Source: Verrucomicrobiota bacterium (GTDB lineage Bacteria; Verrucomicrobiota; Verrucomicrobiia; Limisphaerales; Pedosphaeraceae). From it: a stretch of 64,000 bases of DNA. The translations under genes were made by a program, and so were the position numbers. Location of the stretch: the NCBI GenBank assembly GCA_021325145.1, contig JAJPHR010000056.1, forward strand, positions 1 through 64,000, written 5' to 3'. Below are positions 16,097 to 28,774 of the stretch, one piece after another (within the stretch, counting starts at the first letter, position 1; the number at the start of each line of letters is the position of its first letter). The notes beneath the pieces were generated by a model that worked only from the letters and a program-made list of their open reading frames with translations, was not told where the DNA came from and searched no databases.

Positions 16097-18631
16097 ATGC
16101 CCGTTCGTATTTACGACATTTCAAAAAAGCTCGGCTTGGAGAACAAGGAAGTTCTGGCCAAGGCGAAGGAATTGGGCATTGCCGCCGCCAAGGTCCCCTC
16201 CAGTTCGCTCGATAAGATTACCGCTGAATACCTGGAAAACGAACTGACCGGTGGGAAGCCGGTTCCCGCCGCAGCCCCCACCCCGCCCCCCGAACCCGAG
16301 AAGATCATTTTGGTTACTGCTCCGCCACCACCTGCGCCTCCGCCCGCGCCGCCTTTGCCCACGCCTGAGCCAGCCGTTCCGGTCGAGGCTAAAGCGCCTC
16401 CGGCTGTTCCGACCCCGACTCCGCCCCCGGTGGAAGTCCCCGCGGAAAATGGCGCCTCAGTGGACGGCATCGTTGAGCCCGCTGAAGCAACGCCTCCAAT
16501 GCCCCCGGCGCCTCCGGAACCCATGGTGCCCGCGCCTCCGCCGCCTCCGGCCGGCCCTCAAGTCGGCGATAAAGTCGGTTTTATTCAACTGCCCGGGAAA
16601 TCCGCGCCGCGGACCGGAGACAAACCCGGTCCAGGCTCCGTCAAGCTTCCCCCATCGCGTCCGGGCTTTACCGGTGGACGTCCGGACTTCGGGCGTGGCC
16701 GGGGAGACAACCGAAACGTTCGTGGCGGTTTCCCGCCGGGCCGATCCCAGGCGCCCGCAGGCCGGACTGGCGGGCCTCAGCAAGTTCAACCGGCCAAGCC
16801 GACCACTCCGGCTGCTCCCAAAATCAATCTGCCGGAATCGGCGGTCGTCATTTCCCTTAAACCGCCCATCGTGGTGCGCGAATTGGCCGAACAACTCAAA
16901 CGCAAGCCGTTCCAGTTGATCGCCGATCTGATGGAATTGAACGTCTTTGCCAACGTGAACCAGGCTATCGACGAAGCGATTGCGGAGAAAATTTGCGCGA
17001 AATACGGGTTCCGCTTCGAGGTTGAAAAGCGCGAACGCGGCAGCGGCATCATTCACGCCCCCGTCCGGAAAGTCGAACTGGACGTCGAGGACAAGACGGA
17101 AGATCTGAAGTTGCGCGCGCCGGTGGTAACCATCATGGGCCACGTCGATCACGGCAAGACCACGCTGCTGGATGTCATCCGCAAATCGAATGTCGTGGCC
17201 GGCGAGGCGGGTGGAATCACCCAGCATATCGGCGCTTACACGATTTCATTCCCCCACCCCGAACGCAAGGGTGAGTTGCAACAGATCACCTTCCTGGACA
17301 CGCCCGGCCACGCCGCGTTCAGTTCCATGCGCGCGCGCGGAGCGAATGTCACGGACATCGTCGTGCTGGTCGTTGCCGCCAATGACGGCGTGATGCCCCA
17401 GACATTGGAAGCCCTCAGTCACGCCCAGGCCGCCAAGGCGGAAATCATGGTGGCGGTCAACAAGTGCGACCACCCGAACGCGAACCCCATGAAGGTGCGC
17501 CAGCAATTGCAGGAAAAGGGTCTCGTTTGTGAAGAGTGGGGCGGCAAAACTTTGTTCGTGGATGTTTCGGCATTGACCAAGCAGGGCGTGGACAAGCTGC
17601 TCGAAGCCATTTTGCTCCAGGCGGAAATCATGGAGTTGAAGGCCAATCCGAACCGTCGGGCCAAAGGCAACGTGATCGAGTCGGGTCTCGAACCGGGCGG
17701 CCCCACCGCCACCGTGCTCGTCCGCAAAGGCACGCTCCATCTCGGTGACATCGTCATCTGCGGCCAGTATTACGGGAAGGTCCGCGCGCTGATCAACGAG
17801 GACAACAAGCGCCTCAAGGAAGCAGGCCCGTCCGTGGCGGTGAAAATGCTCGGGCTCAACGGCGTGCCGGAAGCCGGGCTGGAATTCAGCGTGGTGGAGG
17901 ACGAAAAGGAAGCGCGCGATCTCGCTGAGAAGCGCTCCTTCGAAGCCCGCGCGCTGGGCCAGGAAGCCCGGACCAAAGTCACGTTGGAAAACCTGTTTGC
18001 CACGATGTCTTCCACCACGGCCAAGGTCCTGAAAGTGGTCGTCAAAGCCGACACCCAGGGCTCCGTGGAGGCCATCGTCGAAGCGCTCAAAAAGATCGAG
18101 TCGGACAAGGTTTCGCTCGAAGTCATCCACAGTGCGGTCGGCACCATCACCGAGTCGGACGTGGCGCTCGCTTCCGCCTCGGATGCGGTCATCCTCGGGT
18201 TCCACACGCGGATTGACAACGGCGTCTCCGATGCCGCCAAGCGCGAAGGCGTGCAGATCAAGCTTTATGCCATCATCTACGAGTTGATTGACCAGGTAAA
18301 AGAAGCCATGGCTGGACTGCTTGATCCGATTTTGAAGGATGTCGTGGTCGGCTCGGCCGAGGTGCGCAAAATATTTACTTTCTCCAAGGGCTTGCCGGTG
18401 GCGGGCTGCATGGTTACGACCGGGCGCATCGTCCGCGGCAAGGTCCGCGTCATGCGCCGCAAAGGGCTCATTTACGAGGGCGTGACGCAATCCCTGAAGC
18501 GTTTCCAGGACGAGGTCAATGAGGTGCGCGCGGGAATGGAATGCGGCATCCGCATCGATGGCTTCGGCGATTTTCAGGTGGGCGATTCGATCGAGTGTTA
18601 CACCGTCGAACGAGTGGCCCAGAAACTTTGA
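16097..18631 (+). CDS. infB: translation initiation factor IF-2
   Basis: An 844-residue GTPase that places initiator tRNA on the 30S subunit and promotes subunit joining. The N-terminal IF2 helix region (1-50) is followed by a long Pro/Ala-rich linker (about 53-180) and an Arg/Gly-rich stretch (about 190-240). The G domain (about 340-510) has [17 protein letters not shown] and NKCD; domains II-IV follow to the C-terminus. It is 121 bp downstream of nusA. The Pro-rich linker is the most variable part of the family and reaches high local GC. Confidence 0.97.
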   Translation: MPVRIYDISKKLGLENKEVLAKAKELGIAAAKVPSSSLDKITAEYLENELTGGKPVPAAAPTPPPEPEKIILVTAPPPPAPPPAPPLPTPEPAVPVEAKAPPAVPTPTPPPVEVPAENGASVDGIVEPAEATPPMPPAPPEPMVPAPPPPPAGPQVGDKVGFIQLPGKSAPRTGDKPGPGSVKLPPSRPGFTGGRPDFGRGRGDNRNVRGGFPPGRSQAPAGRTGGPQQVQPAKPTTPAAPKINLPESAVVISLKPPIVVRELAEQLKRKPFQLIADLMELNVFANVNQAIDEAIAEKICAKYGFRFEVEKRERGSGIIHAPVRKVELDVEDKTEDLKLRAPVVTIMGHVDHGKTTLLDVIRKSNVVAGEAGGITQHIGAYTISFPHPERKGELQQITFLDTPGHAAFSSMRARGANVTDIVVLVVAANDGVMPQTLEALSHAQAAKAEIMVAVNKCDHPNANPMKVRQQLQEKGLVCEEWGGKTLFVDVSALTKQGVDKLLEAILLQAEIMELKANPNRRAKGNVIESGLEPGGPTATVLVRKGTLHLGDIVICGQYYGKVRALINEDNKRLKEAGPSVAVKMLGLNGVPEAGLEFSVVEDEKEARDLAEKRSFEARALGQEARTKVTLENLFATMSSTTAKVLKVVVKADTQGSVEAIVEALKKIESDKVSLEVIHSAVGTITESDVALASASDAVILGFHTRIDNGVSDAAKREGVQIKLYAIIYELIDQVKEAMAGLLDPILKDVVVGSAEVRKIFTFSKGLPVAGCMVTTGRIVRGKVRVMRRKGLIYEGVTQSLKRFQDEVNEVRAGMECGIRIDGFGDFQVGDSIECYTVERVAQKL

Positions 18632-18652
18632 TCTTTTTCCAATCGTTCTTTC

Positions 18653-19030
18653 ATGCCCTCGCTTAGATTGCAACGGGTGCGCGAGCTATTGAAGCGCGAA
18701 ATCGGCGAAGTCGTTCGCCGCGAGATTCCGGTCGGCGAGGCCGGGTTGATCACGGTCAACGATGTGACGGTGACCAGCGATTTGCACTCCGCCACGGTTT
18801 ATGTCGGCGTCCTCGGCAATGCGGAGCAACAGAAAAAGGGCTTTGCCCAATTGAACTTGCACCGGAAGCGCATCCAGGGCCTGGTCGGCAAAGCGGTTGT
18901 TTTGAAATACACACCCCAGTTGCGGTTCGTGCTCGACGAATCGATTGAGCAAGGCAACCGGGTGCTGAAGATCATTGATGAACTCGAGCACTCCGAGCCT
19001 GCAGATGAAACCACACCCAAAGATCATTGA
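18653..19030 (+). CDS. rbfA: 30S ribosome-binding factor RbfA
   Basis: A 125-residue KH-like protein that helps mature the 17S-16S rRNA 5' end and the 30S subunit. Conserved blocks: MPSLRLQRVRELLKREIGEV, TVTSDLHSATVYVGVLG and LKYTPQLRFVLDESIEQGNR. It starts 21 bp after infB; its last 26 bp overlap the next gene, implying translational coupling. Confidence 0.95.
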   Translation: MPSLRLQRVRELLKREIGEVVRREIPVGEAGLITVNDVTVTSDLHSATVYVGVLGNAEQQKKGFAQLNLHRKRIQGLVGKAVVLKYTPQLRFVLDESIEQGNRVLKIIDELEHSEPADETTPKDH

Positions 19031-19988
19031 TCGCATCCTGGAAGGGGTTCGCGACAGCCGCACTATTTGTGTCGTCGGCCATATCCGGCCGGATGGCGAT
19101 TGCATCGGCTCCCAACTGGGCCTGACGCTCGCGCTGAAGAACGAAGGCAAGAAGGTGGTCTGCTGGAACGAAGACGGCGTGCCGAGCAAGCTCGCTTTTC
19201 TCGATCCCGATCACCTGGTGCAGCGGCCGCGCCGCGGGCTGGAGTTTGATTGCGTGATCGCCACCGATGCGGCCAGCTTCGAGCGGTTGGGCAAGGTGGG
19301 TTCGTGCATCGGCCAGCGAAAGTTGTTCATCAACATCGACCACCACAAAAGCAACACCCGCTACGCGGACGTCAACTGGGTTTCGGCGAAGGAGCCTTCG
19401 ACCGGCGAACTGATTTTCCGGCTCTTGCGCGCCGCGAACTGGCCGATCACGCCGCCGATTGCCGACTGCCTTTTCACCGCGGTCTCGACCGACACCGGCT
19501 CGTTCCAGTACCCGAGCACGCGCCCGAGCACTTACAACGTGGCGGGTGAACTGGTGAAGCGCGGCGCGAATTTGGAAAAGATTTGCGACGAAGTTTATCA
19601 ATCTTTTCCCCTTTCACGCGTCCGGCTGCTGCAACATGTTTATAACCATTTCAAGCTGACCCACGACAACCAGATCGCCTACTTCTGGCTGCGAAAAAAT
19701 GATTTTGTTCGCACCGGCGCGTCCTCCGATGATTCGGAAGGCCTCATTGATCACATCCGCGCCATCGCGCCCGTGGTCGTCGCCTGCGTCTTTGAAGAGC
19801 TCGCTCCCGATTTGACCCGCATCAGCCTGCGTTCCAAGAGCGAAAAAATAAACGTGAACGAAATCGCCGCCCAATTCGGCGGTGGCGGCCATACTGCCGC
19901 CGCGGGCGCGCGCATCCCGGGCCGGCCGCTCTCGATCCAACGGCGCGTCATTGCCGCTGTCAAAAAAGCCCTGAATGCGGCCAGGTAA
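19005..19988 (+). CDS. nrnA: DHH-family phosphoesterase (NrnA-like nanoRNase/pAp phosphatase)
   Basis: A 327-residue DHH/DHHA1 protein. Motifs: GHIRPDGDCIGS (metal-binding Asp), CVIATDAA, NIDHHKSN (the DHH signature) and, in the DHHA1 part, FGGGGHTAAAGA for RNA binding. The family degrades 2-5 nt RNAs and dephosphorylates pAp. The start at 19005 (MKPHPKIID) lies inside the rbfA end in another frame; a longer frame starting at 18975 lacks support. Its place between rbfA and truB is standard. Confidence 0.92.
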   Translation: MKPHPKIIDRILEGVRDSRTICVVGHIRPDGDCIGSQLGLTLALKNEGKKVVCWNEDGVPSKLAFLDPDHLVQRPRRGLEFDCVIATDAASFERLGKVGSCIGQRKLFINIDHHKSNTRYADVNWVSAKEPSTGELIFRLLRAANWPITPPIADCLFTAVSTDTGSFQYPSTRPSTYNVAGELVKRGANLEKICDEVYQSFPLSRVRLLQHVYNHFKLTHDNQIAYFWLRKNDFVRTGASSDDSEGLIDHIRAIAPVVVACVFEELAPDLTRISLRSKSEKINVNEIAAQFGGGGHTAAAGARIPGRPLSIQRRVIAAVKKALNAAR

Positions 19989-20054
19989 GTTCAAGGGTGG
20001 ATTGTTGTCTACCCTCGATTTCCATCGATATCCATTCGAGGTTAAAAGTTTAAT

Positions 20055-20762
20055 ATGCATCAGTTTGAACCCTTGGACGGCGCGTTGCTGATCGACAAAC
20101 CGGTCGGCCCGACGTCGCACGACGTGGTGGACGCGGTCCGCCGGCAATTCGGCATTAAGAAGGTCGGCCATTGCGGCACGCTGGACCCGAATGCCACCGG
20201 CCTGCTTATGCTCGTGCTCGGGCGCGGCACAAAACTTTCCGAAAAGCTGATGTCCTCGGACAAGGTGTATGAGGGCACCATCAAGTTCGGTGAAACCACG
20301 GATAGTTACGACGCGGACGGCGAGCTCGTCGCCTCCCTGCCCGTCCCGCCCACCACGCTGGACGAATTGAACGAACTGGCCACCACGTTCGTCGGCGATC
20401 AAATGCAAATGCCGCCCATGGTTTCGGCCGTGAAGAAAGGCGGTGTGCCGCTTTACAAACTCGCGCGCAAGGGCGTGGAAGTGGAGCGCGAACCACGGTT
20501 CATCCACGTTTACAATTTCCGCTTTTCCGAATACCACGAACCTATCGGGCATTTCCGCGTCGCCTGCACGAAGGGCACTTATGTCCGCAGCCTCGCGCAC
20601 GATCTCGGCCAGAAAGTGGGTTGCGGCGCTCATCTCGCCAACTTGCGCCGTGTCGTCTCCGGCAAATTCGATGTCAAGGACGCCATCCCGTTCGAGGATG
20701 TCATGGGTCTCACAGAAAGCGAATTGGAGAAACGCGTGATCCCGTTCGTAAAGTTGTTATGA
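20055..20762 (+). CDS. truB: tRNA pseudouridine(55) synthase TruB
   Basis: A 235-residue enzyme that makes pseudouridine 55 in the T-loop of tRNAs. It has GALLIDKPVGPTSHDVV, the catalytic Asp in HCGTLDPNATGLL, Y-x-G substrate blocks (KVYEGTIKFGETTDSYD) and RVACTKGTYVRSLAHDLG. It is slightly short because the C-terminal PUA extension is absent, as in many bacteria. Located 66 bp after nrnA. Confidence 0.96.
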   Translation: MHQFEPLDGALLIDKPVGPTSHDVVDAVRRQFGIKKVGHCGTLDPNATGLLMLVLGRGTKLSEKLMSSDKVYEGTIKFGETTDSYDADGELVASLPVPPTTLDELNELATTFVGDQMQMPPMVSAVKKGGVPLYKLARKGVEVEREPRFIHVYNFRFSEYHEPIGHFRVACTKGTYVRSLAHDLGQKVGCGAHLANLRRVVSGKFDVKDAIPFEDVMGLTESELEKRVIPFVKLL

Positions 20763-20852
20763 GGAAAGGGCAACGAGGGCTGAATCCATGCGCTGCAGAG
20801 CACGTCGATGTATTCCGCCAATCCCAAAAGGATTGTGTCCTTGCAACCCCTG

Positions 20853-20934
20853 GCAGCCGACGTAAGGAACCTCCAATATTTTTCAAAAAGGGGTTAGAGC
20901 CTCCTTACGTGGGCGGCCACGATTTCTTGAATCA
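20853..20934. repeat. inverted repeat of the GCCGACGTAAGGAGGCTC type
   Basis: GCAGCCGACGTAAGGAACCTCC (20853-20874) is imperfectly complementary to GAGCCTCCTTACGTGGGCGGC (20897-20917); the latter is followed by CACGATTTCTTGAATC. Related copies at 36930-36978 and 49330-49411 share the GAGCCTCCTTACG...GATTTCTTGAATC pattern in whole or part. It fills the gap between truB and ribF. Confidence 0.8.
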
Positions 20935-20969
20935 TCCCTGCGCATGCCTGGTCACTTAAGACTGCTCGC

Positions 20970-21923
20970 ATGAGAACCATCCACGCTGCCGCGGAACTTG
21001 AGCCGGCAGGCCGCAAGGTCTGCCTGGCGATCGGCTTCTTTGATGGCGTGCATCTTGGACATCAGCAAATCATCCGGCAAACCATTGCGGACGCCCATCA
21101 ACACGAAGCCCTCTCGGTGGTGGTAACCTTCGACCAGCATCCGAACACCGTCGTCGCGCCACAGCGGGTGCCGCCGTTGATTTATTCCCTGCCCCAGAAA
21201 CTGCGCGTGATCGAGTCCCTGGGTTGCGATGCCTTGTTGTTGATTCATTTCGACAAGGCATTCAGCCAGCAAACGGGCGAGGCATTCATTCGCGGGCTCG
21301 CGCGCGACTTCCGCCAGATTCAGAGTCTGTGCGTGGGCAGCGCTTTCACGTTCGGCTACAAGCGTGGTGGGAACGTCGCCCTGCTCAAAACGCTGGGCGA
21401 AGAATTAAAATTCATCGTCCATGGCATGGCCGCCGTCTCGCTGGACGGCCGGGTGGTGAGCAGTACCCGTATACGCGAAACGATTCGTGCGGGTGATCTC
21501 GACGCTGCCGGCCAGATGCTTGGCCGCGCTTATTCCATCGCCGGCCAGATCACCCGGGGCGATCAACTTGGCCAGCAACTTGGCTTTCCCACGGCAAATC
21601 TTGATGTGACTGGTCTCGCGCTCCCGCCCAGCGGCGTCTATACGGTCCATGCGCTCGTGCGGGAAGGAGGGAAAACCGGCGCAAGCTCACCTTGTCGGAC
21701 ACATCGCGCGGTCGTGAACATCGGCCACCGGCCCACTCTGAACAACCCCACGCCCGCGTTGCGTGTCGAGGCGCACTTGCTCGATTTCAAAGGCGACCTG
21801 TACGGGCAGGAAATGGAACTTGTGTTTGTTGAAAAGCTCCGTGAGGAGCAAAAGTTTCCTTCCCTGGAGGCGTTGAAGGAGCAAATCGCGAAGGACATCG
21901 CAGCAGCGCGAGAGAAGTTTTAA
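20970..21923 (+). CDS. ribF: bifunctional riboflavin kinase / FAD synthetase RibF
   Basis: A 317-residue enzyme converting riboflavin to FMN and then FAD. The N-terminal nucleotidyltransferase domain (1-180) has IGFFDGVHLGHQQII, VTFDQHP and STRIRETI; the C-terminal kinase domain (185-310) has GDQLGQQLGFPTANL, PPSGVYTV and NIGHRPT. A short extra Gly/Ser stretch (about 230-240) lies between strands of the kinase domain. It is the last gene of the nusA-truB cluster and converges on atpC. Confidence 0.96.
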   Translation: MRTIHAAAELEPAGRKVCLAIGFFDGVHLGHQQIIRQTIADAHQHEALSVVVTFDQHPNTVVAPQRVPPLIYSLPQKLRVIESLGCDALLLIHFDKAFSQQTGEAFIRGLARDFRQIQSLCVGSAFTFGYKRGGNVALLKTLGEELKFIVHGMAAVSLDGRVVSSTRIRETIRAGDLDAAGQMLGRAYSIAGQITRGDQLGQQLGFPTANLDVTGLALPPSGVYTVHALVREGGKTGASSPCRTHRAVVNIGHRPTLNNPTPALRVEAHLLDFKGDLYGQEMELVFVEKLREEQKFPSLEALKEQIAKDIAAAREKF

Positions 21924-21967
21924 AAAGGGCGGGGACGCCTTCGTTCCACAAAGCTTTGTTGAACAAA

Positions 21968-21990
21968 AGTGGGGACGGAGACACCCCACT
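21968..21990. terminator. weak hairpin between the convergent ribF and atpC genes
   Basis: AGTGGGG (21968-21974) pairs with CCCCACT (21984-21990) around a 9-nt loop. No strong T-run follows on either strand, so its role as a bidirectional terminator is uncertain. Confidence 0.3.
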
Positions 21991-22016
21991 CCTCAAAAGT
22001 CTCCTTAAAGTCCCAT

Positions 22017-22427
22017 CTAAGAATGATGGCGGCGCTTAACCTTGAGCTGCGCCAGCGAATGGGCGAGTGCAGCACTAACCATTGCCGACTCCTCGTCATC
22101 GAGGCGCTCCGCGAGGCGGGCCTCAGCGCGACGGCGCGCTTCCTCCGCCTTGGCCTCGTCGATGTTCTCAGCCCGAATCGCCATATCGGTCATGATGGCC
22201 ACGCGCTCACCGGTGATCTCGACGAATCCTTCCCCCACCGCCAGGAAGTAATCGCGGCCATCCTTGCGCACCGCCACCTCGCCCGAAACGATCTGGGTCA
22301 TCAGCGGCACGTGCTGCGGATAAATTCCCATCTCACCTTCGACGGCCGGCAGCGTGACCATATCCACATCCTCCGAATACGTCTTCGCATCCGGAGTCAC
22401 GATCTCGAGTTTCAGAGTGTTGGCCAT
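22017..22427 (-). CDS. atpC: ATP synthase F1 epsilon subunit
   Basis: A 136-residue subunit of the F1 rotor. It has the N-terminal beta-sandwich (about 1-85: LKLEIVTPDAKTYSEDVDMV, PAVEGEMGIYPQHVPLMT) and a C-terminal helical hairpin (about 90-130) that can regulate ATPase activity. It is the last gene of the minus-strand operon, 64 bp after atpD. Confidence 0.95.
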   Translation of the reverse strand: MANTLKLEIVTPDAKTYSEDVDMVTLPAVEGEMGIYPQHVPLMTQIVSGEVAVRKDGRDYFLAVGEGFVEITGERVAIMTDMAIRAENIDEAKAEEARRRAEARLAERLDDEESAMVSAALAHSLAQLKVKRRHHS

Positions 22428-22491
22428 TATTCAGAGTCGCATTCTGTTCCGCCGGCAGGTTCCCGCCCGCAAGCCGGAGCTTTACGATTTG

Positions 22492-24827
<2,336 letters not shown>

Positions 24828-24846
24828 GAATTACTTTTGCGTTAAC

Positions 24847-26379
24847 TCACTTATAAGTTGTCTTGAACTCGGCCACCGCCGCTTTGAGATCGTTGGCGAT
24901 GGGGTCCGTAATGGCCTTTTCCTTTCCGATCCTGGCAAGCAGATCGCCTTTGCGCGTTTCCAGGAAGTCCGTCAGCTTGGCCTGGAAATCCTTCACCTTG
25001 TCAACGGGCACATCATCCAGAAAGTTGTTCTGCATGGTCCAGAGGATGGCGGCCTGGATTTCGACCGAAATGGGATTGTACTGGTTCTGCTTGAACAACT
25101 CGACGATCCGCTTGCCGCGCTCCAGCGTGGCCTGCGTCTTGGCATCCAGATCGGAGCCGAACTGCGCGAACGCGGCCAGCTCGCGGAATTGCGCGAGGTC
25201 GAGCTTGATGCGGCCGGCCACTTGTTTCATGGCTTTGATCTGGGCCGCTGAGCCGACGCGGGACACCGAGAGACCGACGGAGATCGCCGGACGGATGCCT
25301 TGGTAAAACAGGTCGGTTTCCAGGTAAATCTGCCCGTCGGTGATCGAAATGACGTTGGTGGGAATGTAAGCAGAAACGTCACCCGCCTGCGTCTCAATGA
25401 TCGGCAGGGCAGTGAGCGAACCATTGCCGTTCGCCTCGTTGAGGCGCGCCGCGCGTTCGAGCAGGCGGCTGTGCAGGTAAAATACGTCACCCGGATACGC
25501 TTCGCGCCCGGACGGACGCTTCAACACCAGCGACACCTGCCGGTAAGCCACCGCCTGCTTGGAGAGATCGTCGTAAATAATCAGCGCGTCCATGCCATGT
25601 TCCATGAACCACTCGCCCATTGACGCGCCGGCGAACGGAGCCAGGAATTGGTTTGCGGCGGAGTCGGCGGCGGCGGCCACCACCACAATGGTGTCTTCCA
25701 TGGCGTTCGCCTTTTCCAACTCGGCGATCACACGCGCCACGTTGGATTGCTTCTGACCGACAGCGACATAAATGTTGTAAACCGGACGGAAATCCTTGTC
25801 GCCAGAGGCGCGGCCCGCCTTGTTGATGCGGGCCTGATTGATCATCGCGTCCACCCCGATGGTCGTCTTGCCCGTCGAACGGTCGCCGATGATCAACTCG
25901 CGCTGGCCGCGGCCGATGGGAATCATCGCGTCGATGGCCATGATGCCGGTCTGCAACGGCTGGCTGACCGACTTGCGTTTGACAATGCCGGGCGCAATCT
26001 TCTCCACCGGATAAAACGCGGTTTCCTTGATCGGCCCCTTGCCGTCGATGGGGCGGCCCAGCGCATCGACCACGCGGCCGAGCAATCCCTTGCCCACCGG
26101 CACGGAAAGCAGTTTGCCCGTGGTGCGGACCTCCGCGCCTTCCTTGATGCTGGTGTAGTCGCCCAGGATGATCGCGCCGACTTCGGTTTCTTCCAAATTG
26201 AAGACGAGGCCGACGATGTTGTTGCCGAAGTCAAGCATCTCGTTCGCCATCGCGTCGGTAAGGCCCTCGATCCTGGCCACGCCGTCCGAGATTTCGCGCA
26301 CATGACCGATGTTCTGCCGGGTCACCGCCGTCTTGACTCCCGAGATTTGGGCTTCAATTTCTTGTAATAAAGTGCTCAT
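24847..26379 (-). CDS. atpA: ATP synthase F1 alpha subunit
   Basis: The 510-residue non-catalytic nucleotide-binding subunit. P-loop [15 protein letters not shown] (about 170), [34 protein letters not shown] and [21 protein letters not shown] (in blocks) match the family. A small insertion ([15 protein letters not shown]) sits after the P-loop helix. It starts 23 bp after the atpH stop. Confidence 0.98.
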   Translation of the reverse strand: MSTLLQEIEAQISGVKTAVTRQNIGHVREISDGVARIEGLTDAMANEMLDFGNNIVGLVFNLEETEVGAIILGDYTSIKEGAEVRTTGKLLSVPVGKGLLGRVVDALGRPIDGKGPIKETAFYPVEKIAPGIVKRKSVSQPLQTGIMAIDAMIPIGRGQRELIIGDRSTGKTTIGVDAMINQARINKAGRASGDKDFRPVYNIYVAVGQKQSNVARVIAELEKANAMEDTIVVVAAAADSAANQFLAPFAGASMGEWFMEHGMDALIIYDDLSKQAVAYRQVSLVLKRPSGREAYPGDVFYLHSRLLERAARLNEANGNGSLTALPIIETQAGDVSAYIPTNVISITDGQIYLETDLFYQGIRPAISVGLSVSRVGSAAQIKAMKQVAGRIKLDLAQFRELAAFAQFGSDLDAKTQATLERGKRIVELFKQNQYNPISVEIQAAILWTMQNNFLDDVPVDKVKDFQAKLTDFLETRKGDLLARIGKEKAITDPIANDLKAAVAEFKTTYK

Positions 26380-26402
26380 AAAAACTGTCAGTCAGTCCAA
26401 AA

Positions 26403-26795
26403 CTAAAACGATTCGCGAAGCCTTTCCAACCGGCCCCGCACACTGCCATCATAAACGTCACTGCCCACGCTGATCCGCAAGCCGCCGATCAATTCGGGTT
26501 TTTGCGCGAACGCGATATTCAATCCCGGCCCATATTTCCGTCCGAGGCTGTTCAGCACCTCGTTCTGCTCGGCGGCAGACAAAACGGTGGCGCTCTCCAC
26601 CCGGGCTGAGCGCCGTTCCTGGTCCAACTTCACCAACCGCGCGAACTGCGTCAAAATCTCCAGATACCCGCGCGGTTTTTGCGACAGGACCGCCTGCACC
26701 GCCCGGCGCACGCGAGTCTCGTCCAGCAACCCGTTTACCTGGCAGGCGCGAAAGAGGCCCTTCGCTTCGCGTCGCTCTTGTTTGGTGATCTTCAT
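26403..26795 (-). CDS. atpH: ATP synthase F1 delta subunit, short form
   Basis: A 130-residue stator subunit, compared with about 175-185 in most bacteria. The C-terminal domain is intact, with the signature LIGGLRISVGSDVYDGSVRG. The N-terminal domain, which binds the tip of alpha, is shortened to roughly 55-60 residues (MKITKQERREAKGLFRACQV...). Its place between atpF and atpA fixes identity. I recall similar short delta subunits in other verrucomicrobia, so it is probably a lineage trait and not damage. Confidence 0.9.
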   Translation of the reverse strand: MKITKQERREAKGLFRACQVNGLLDETRVRRAVQAVLSQKPRGYLEILTQFARLVKLDQERRSARVESATVLSAAEQNEVLNSLGRKYGPGLNIAFAQKPELIGGLRISVGSDVYDGSVRGRLERLRESF

Positions 26796-26813
26796 CGGCT
26801 GGTTTAATCCGGC

Positions 26814-27365
26814 TCAAGCCGCCAACTGGCTCACGGTTTCGGCTTCCAGGCGCCGCTGATCTTCTGGCGTCAGGATCTTGCCCGTGACCTTGGTGCTGGT
26901 TTCCACCACGAGGCGTCCGACTTCGCGCCGGAGTTCCGCCAGCATCCGGGCATGCTCCGCAGCGGCCTCTTCGCGCGCCTTGGTAATGATCTGCGCGGCG
27001 TCCGCGATGGCCTTTTGCGTTTCCTGTTCCCGCACCCGGGCCGCCGCCGCGCGCCCTTCCTCGATCAATTTATTCGCCTGCGCGTTGGCTTGACCCAATA
27101 TCTCGAGGCGGGAAGCTTCCGTGCGGGCCACTTCCGCCTTGATTCGCTCAGCATTGGCAAGTCCTTCCGCGATGCGCTGGCGGCGTTCCACCAACACGTT
27201 CAGAATCGGCTTGTAAGCCCAGTAATATAACGCGAAGGCGACGATGCAGAAGCTGATGACCTGCGAAATAAAGTGGGGCCAATCCACGCCGAAGGTTTGG
27301 GCGGTCTGCTTTGCCGTCTCGGCCAGGTCGCTGCCGATGCTCGCCAAAATAATCGTGCTATTCAT
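26814..27365 (-). CDS. atpF: ATP synthase F0 subunit b
   Basis: The 183-residue peripheral-stalk subunit. One membrane helix (about 31-52: FISQVISFCIVAFALYYWAY) is followed by a long charged coiled coil rich in Ala/Glu/Arg (55-170). It is preceded by an extra 25-residue N-terminal segment that may be periplasmic. It starts 66 bp after atpE. Confidence 0.94.
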   Translation of the reverse strand: MNSTIILASIGSDLAETAKQTAQTFGVDWPHFISQVISFCIVAFALYYWAYKPILNVLVERRQRIAEGLANAERIKAEVARTEASRLEILGQANAQANKLIEEGRAAAARVREQETQKAIADAAQIITKAREEAAAEHARMLAELRREVGRLVVETSTKVTGKILTPEDQRRLEAETVSQLAA

Positions 27366-27431
27366 AAAATTCGATTAAGACTGGCGCGGGACCTTGCGGC
27401 CCCGCGCCGATGATCAGCCTATGGGCCCCGC

Positions 27432-27644
27432 CTACTTCACCAGGAACAGGGCGTAGAACACGATGGCCTCGGCAAACGCAATCGCCAAAATCGATTGCAC
27501 CAGGATCTTCGTGGAAGCGCCGGGATTGCGTCCCACCGCTTCGGAAGCCTTCATGCCGATGAGTCCCACGCCGAGGGCCGCGCCGAGCGCCGCCAGACCG
27601 ACGTGCAGGTTTCCACCGAGTTCTGCCAACATGGGCGTTAACAT
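27432..27644 (-). CDS. atpE: ATP synthase F0 subunit c
   Basis: A 70-residue hairpin of two membrane helices with the polar loop GRNPGAS (38-44) and the ion-binding Glu59 in AIAFAEAIVFYAL. The residue after Glu59 is Ala, without the Ser/Thr typical of Na+-binding rings, so proton coupling is likely. The ATG has AAGGAAA upstream. Confidence 0.96.
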   Translation of the reverse strand: MLTPMLAELGGNLHVGLAALGAALGVGLIGMKASEAVGRNPGASTKILVQSILAIAFAEAIVFYALFLVK

Positions 27645-27711
27645 ATATGTTTCCTTTTTTGTTGCTCAGCGGCTCCCGCGATTGAACACGGTCAAACCGC
27701 CAAATTCTTAT

Positions 27712-28683
27712 TCAATGATGCGCATGGCCGTGGCCCGGTTCGTCGTCGTGCTGGGTGATTAACATCGTGAACACCGCGGTCAACAACATGAATACGAGCG
27801 CTTGAATCACTCCCACGAGCAATTCCATGAAATAAAATGGGATGGGAATGACGACACTGGCAATGGATCTGGCCCAAGCCGGCTCTTTGATGAGGTGAGA
27901 CATTGCTTCCATCATGTTCTCACCGGCAAAAATGTTGCCATAGAGACGAAAGCTCAACGAAACCGGCCGGAACAGGATCGAAAAGATTTCGAGGAACCCC
28001 ACCGCAAAGAAGACCACGACGAGCAATGCTTTCAAAGCCCCGGACGATTCGCCTTTGGGCGCAAACAGGTGTTTCAGCAGTCCGATAGGCCCGTTGGCCT
28101 GAAATGCCCAAACTATCCAACAGGCGAAGAAAACGCAGGCCATTGCGAAGGTCATGTTCAGGTCTGCGTTCACCCCGCGAAACCAGGGATCAGTGACCAC
28201 GAAACCGTAGGACGTGTGTTCGCCCCACCCGACCGTGCCGACACCGGGAAGCAATCCGAACCAGTTCGAGAAGAGAATGAAGATGAAAATACTGGCAAAG
28301 AACCAATAGGTCTTCTTCACAAGGTCCGGTCCAATGATGCCCTCGAGAAAATCATAGAGGCTTTCGACCAGCCATTCCCAAAAGTTTTGGATGCCGCTGG
28401 GGATTTCCTGGATGTTTCGAGTAGCCGCCTGGGCAAAAACGATCAGCCCGATCGCCACCACCCAACTCACTAGCATGGAATTCGTCACCGGCAGCGGGCC
28501 GATGCGGAACACTTCGGTGGCTTTTGGCGGCAGACCGTGTTCCTCGCGCGCCCCGGCTCCCGAAGCCTCGGCTTGCGTGGCCGCAGTTCCATTCGCCGCC
28601 GCCTGCTCCGGCGTGGCTGCCAGAGCGGCTAATGGAGCGACGCCGAGGAGAACGACCATTAGAATTAGTTTTAAGACTCGCAT
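27712..28683 (-). CDS. atpB: ATP synthase F0 subunit a
   Basis: A 323-residue proton-channel subunit with an added N-terminus: a signal-like helix (MRVLKLILMVVLLGVAPLAA) and an Ala/Glu-rich periplasmic stretch up to about 70. The functional Arg is in SLSFRLYGNIFAGE, and the C-terminal helix contains PIPFYFMELLVGVIQA. A His-rich tail (HDDEPGHGHAHH) closes the protein. The start at 28683 is preferred over an in-frame start 60 bp upstream because it places the signal helix at the N-terminus. It is the first gene of the operon; atpI is not visible. Confidence 0.95.
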   Translation of the reverse strand: MRVLKLILMVVLLGVAPLAALAATPEQAAANGTAATQAEASGAGAREEHGLPPKATEVFRIGPLPVTNSMLVSWVVAIGLIVFAQAATRNIQEIPSGIQNFWEWLVESLYDFLEGIIGPDLVKKTYWFFASIFIFILFSNWFGLLPGVGTVGWGEHTSYGFVVTDPWFRGVNADLNMTFAMACVFFACWIVWAFQANGPIGLLKHLFAPKGESSGALKALLVVVFFAVGFLEIFSILFRPVSLSFRLYGNIFAGENMMEAMSHLIKEPAWARSIASVVIPIPFYFMELLVGVIQALVFMLLTAVFTMLITQHDDEPGHGHAHH

Positions 28684-28774
28684 TGCCTTCAAGATCAGCG
28701 GCAGGTCGTGGGGACACCTTTCCCCGATTAAATAAAACGACATGCGCGCCGAAAGCGGGGAGAAAGTGCCTCAT

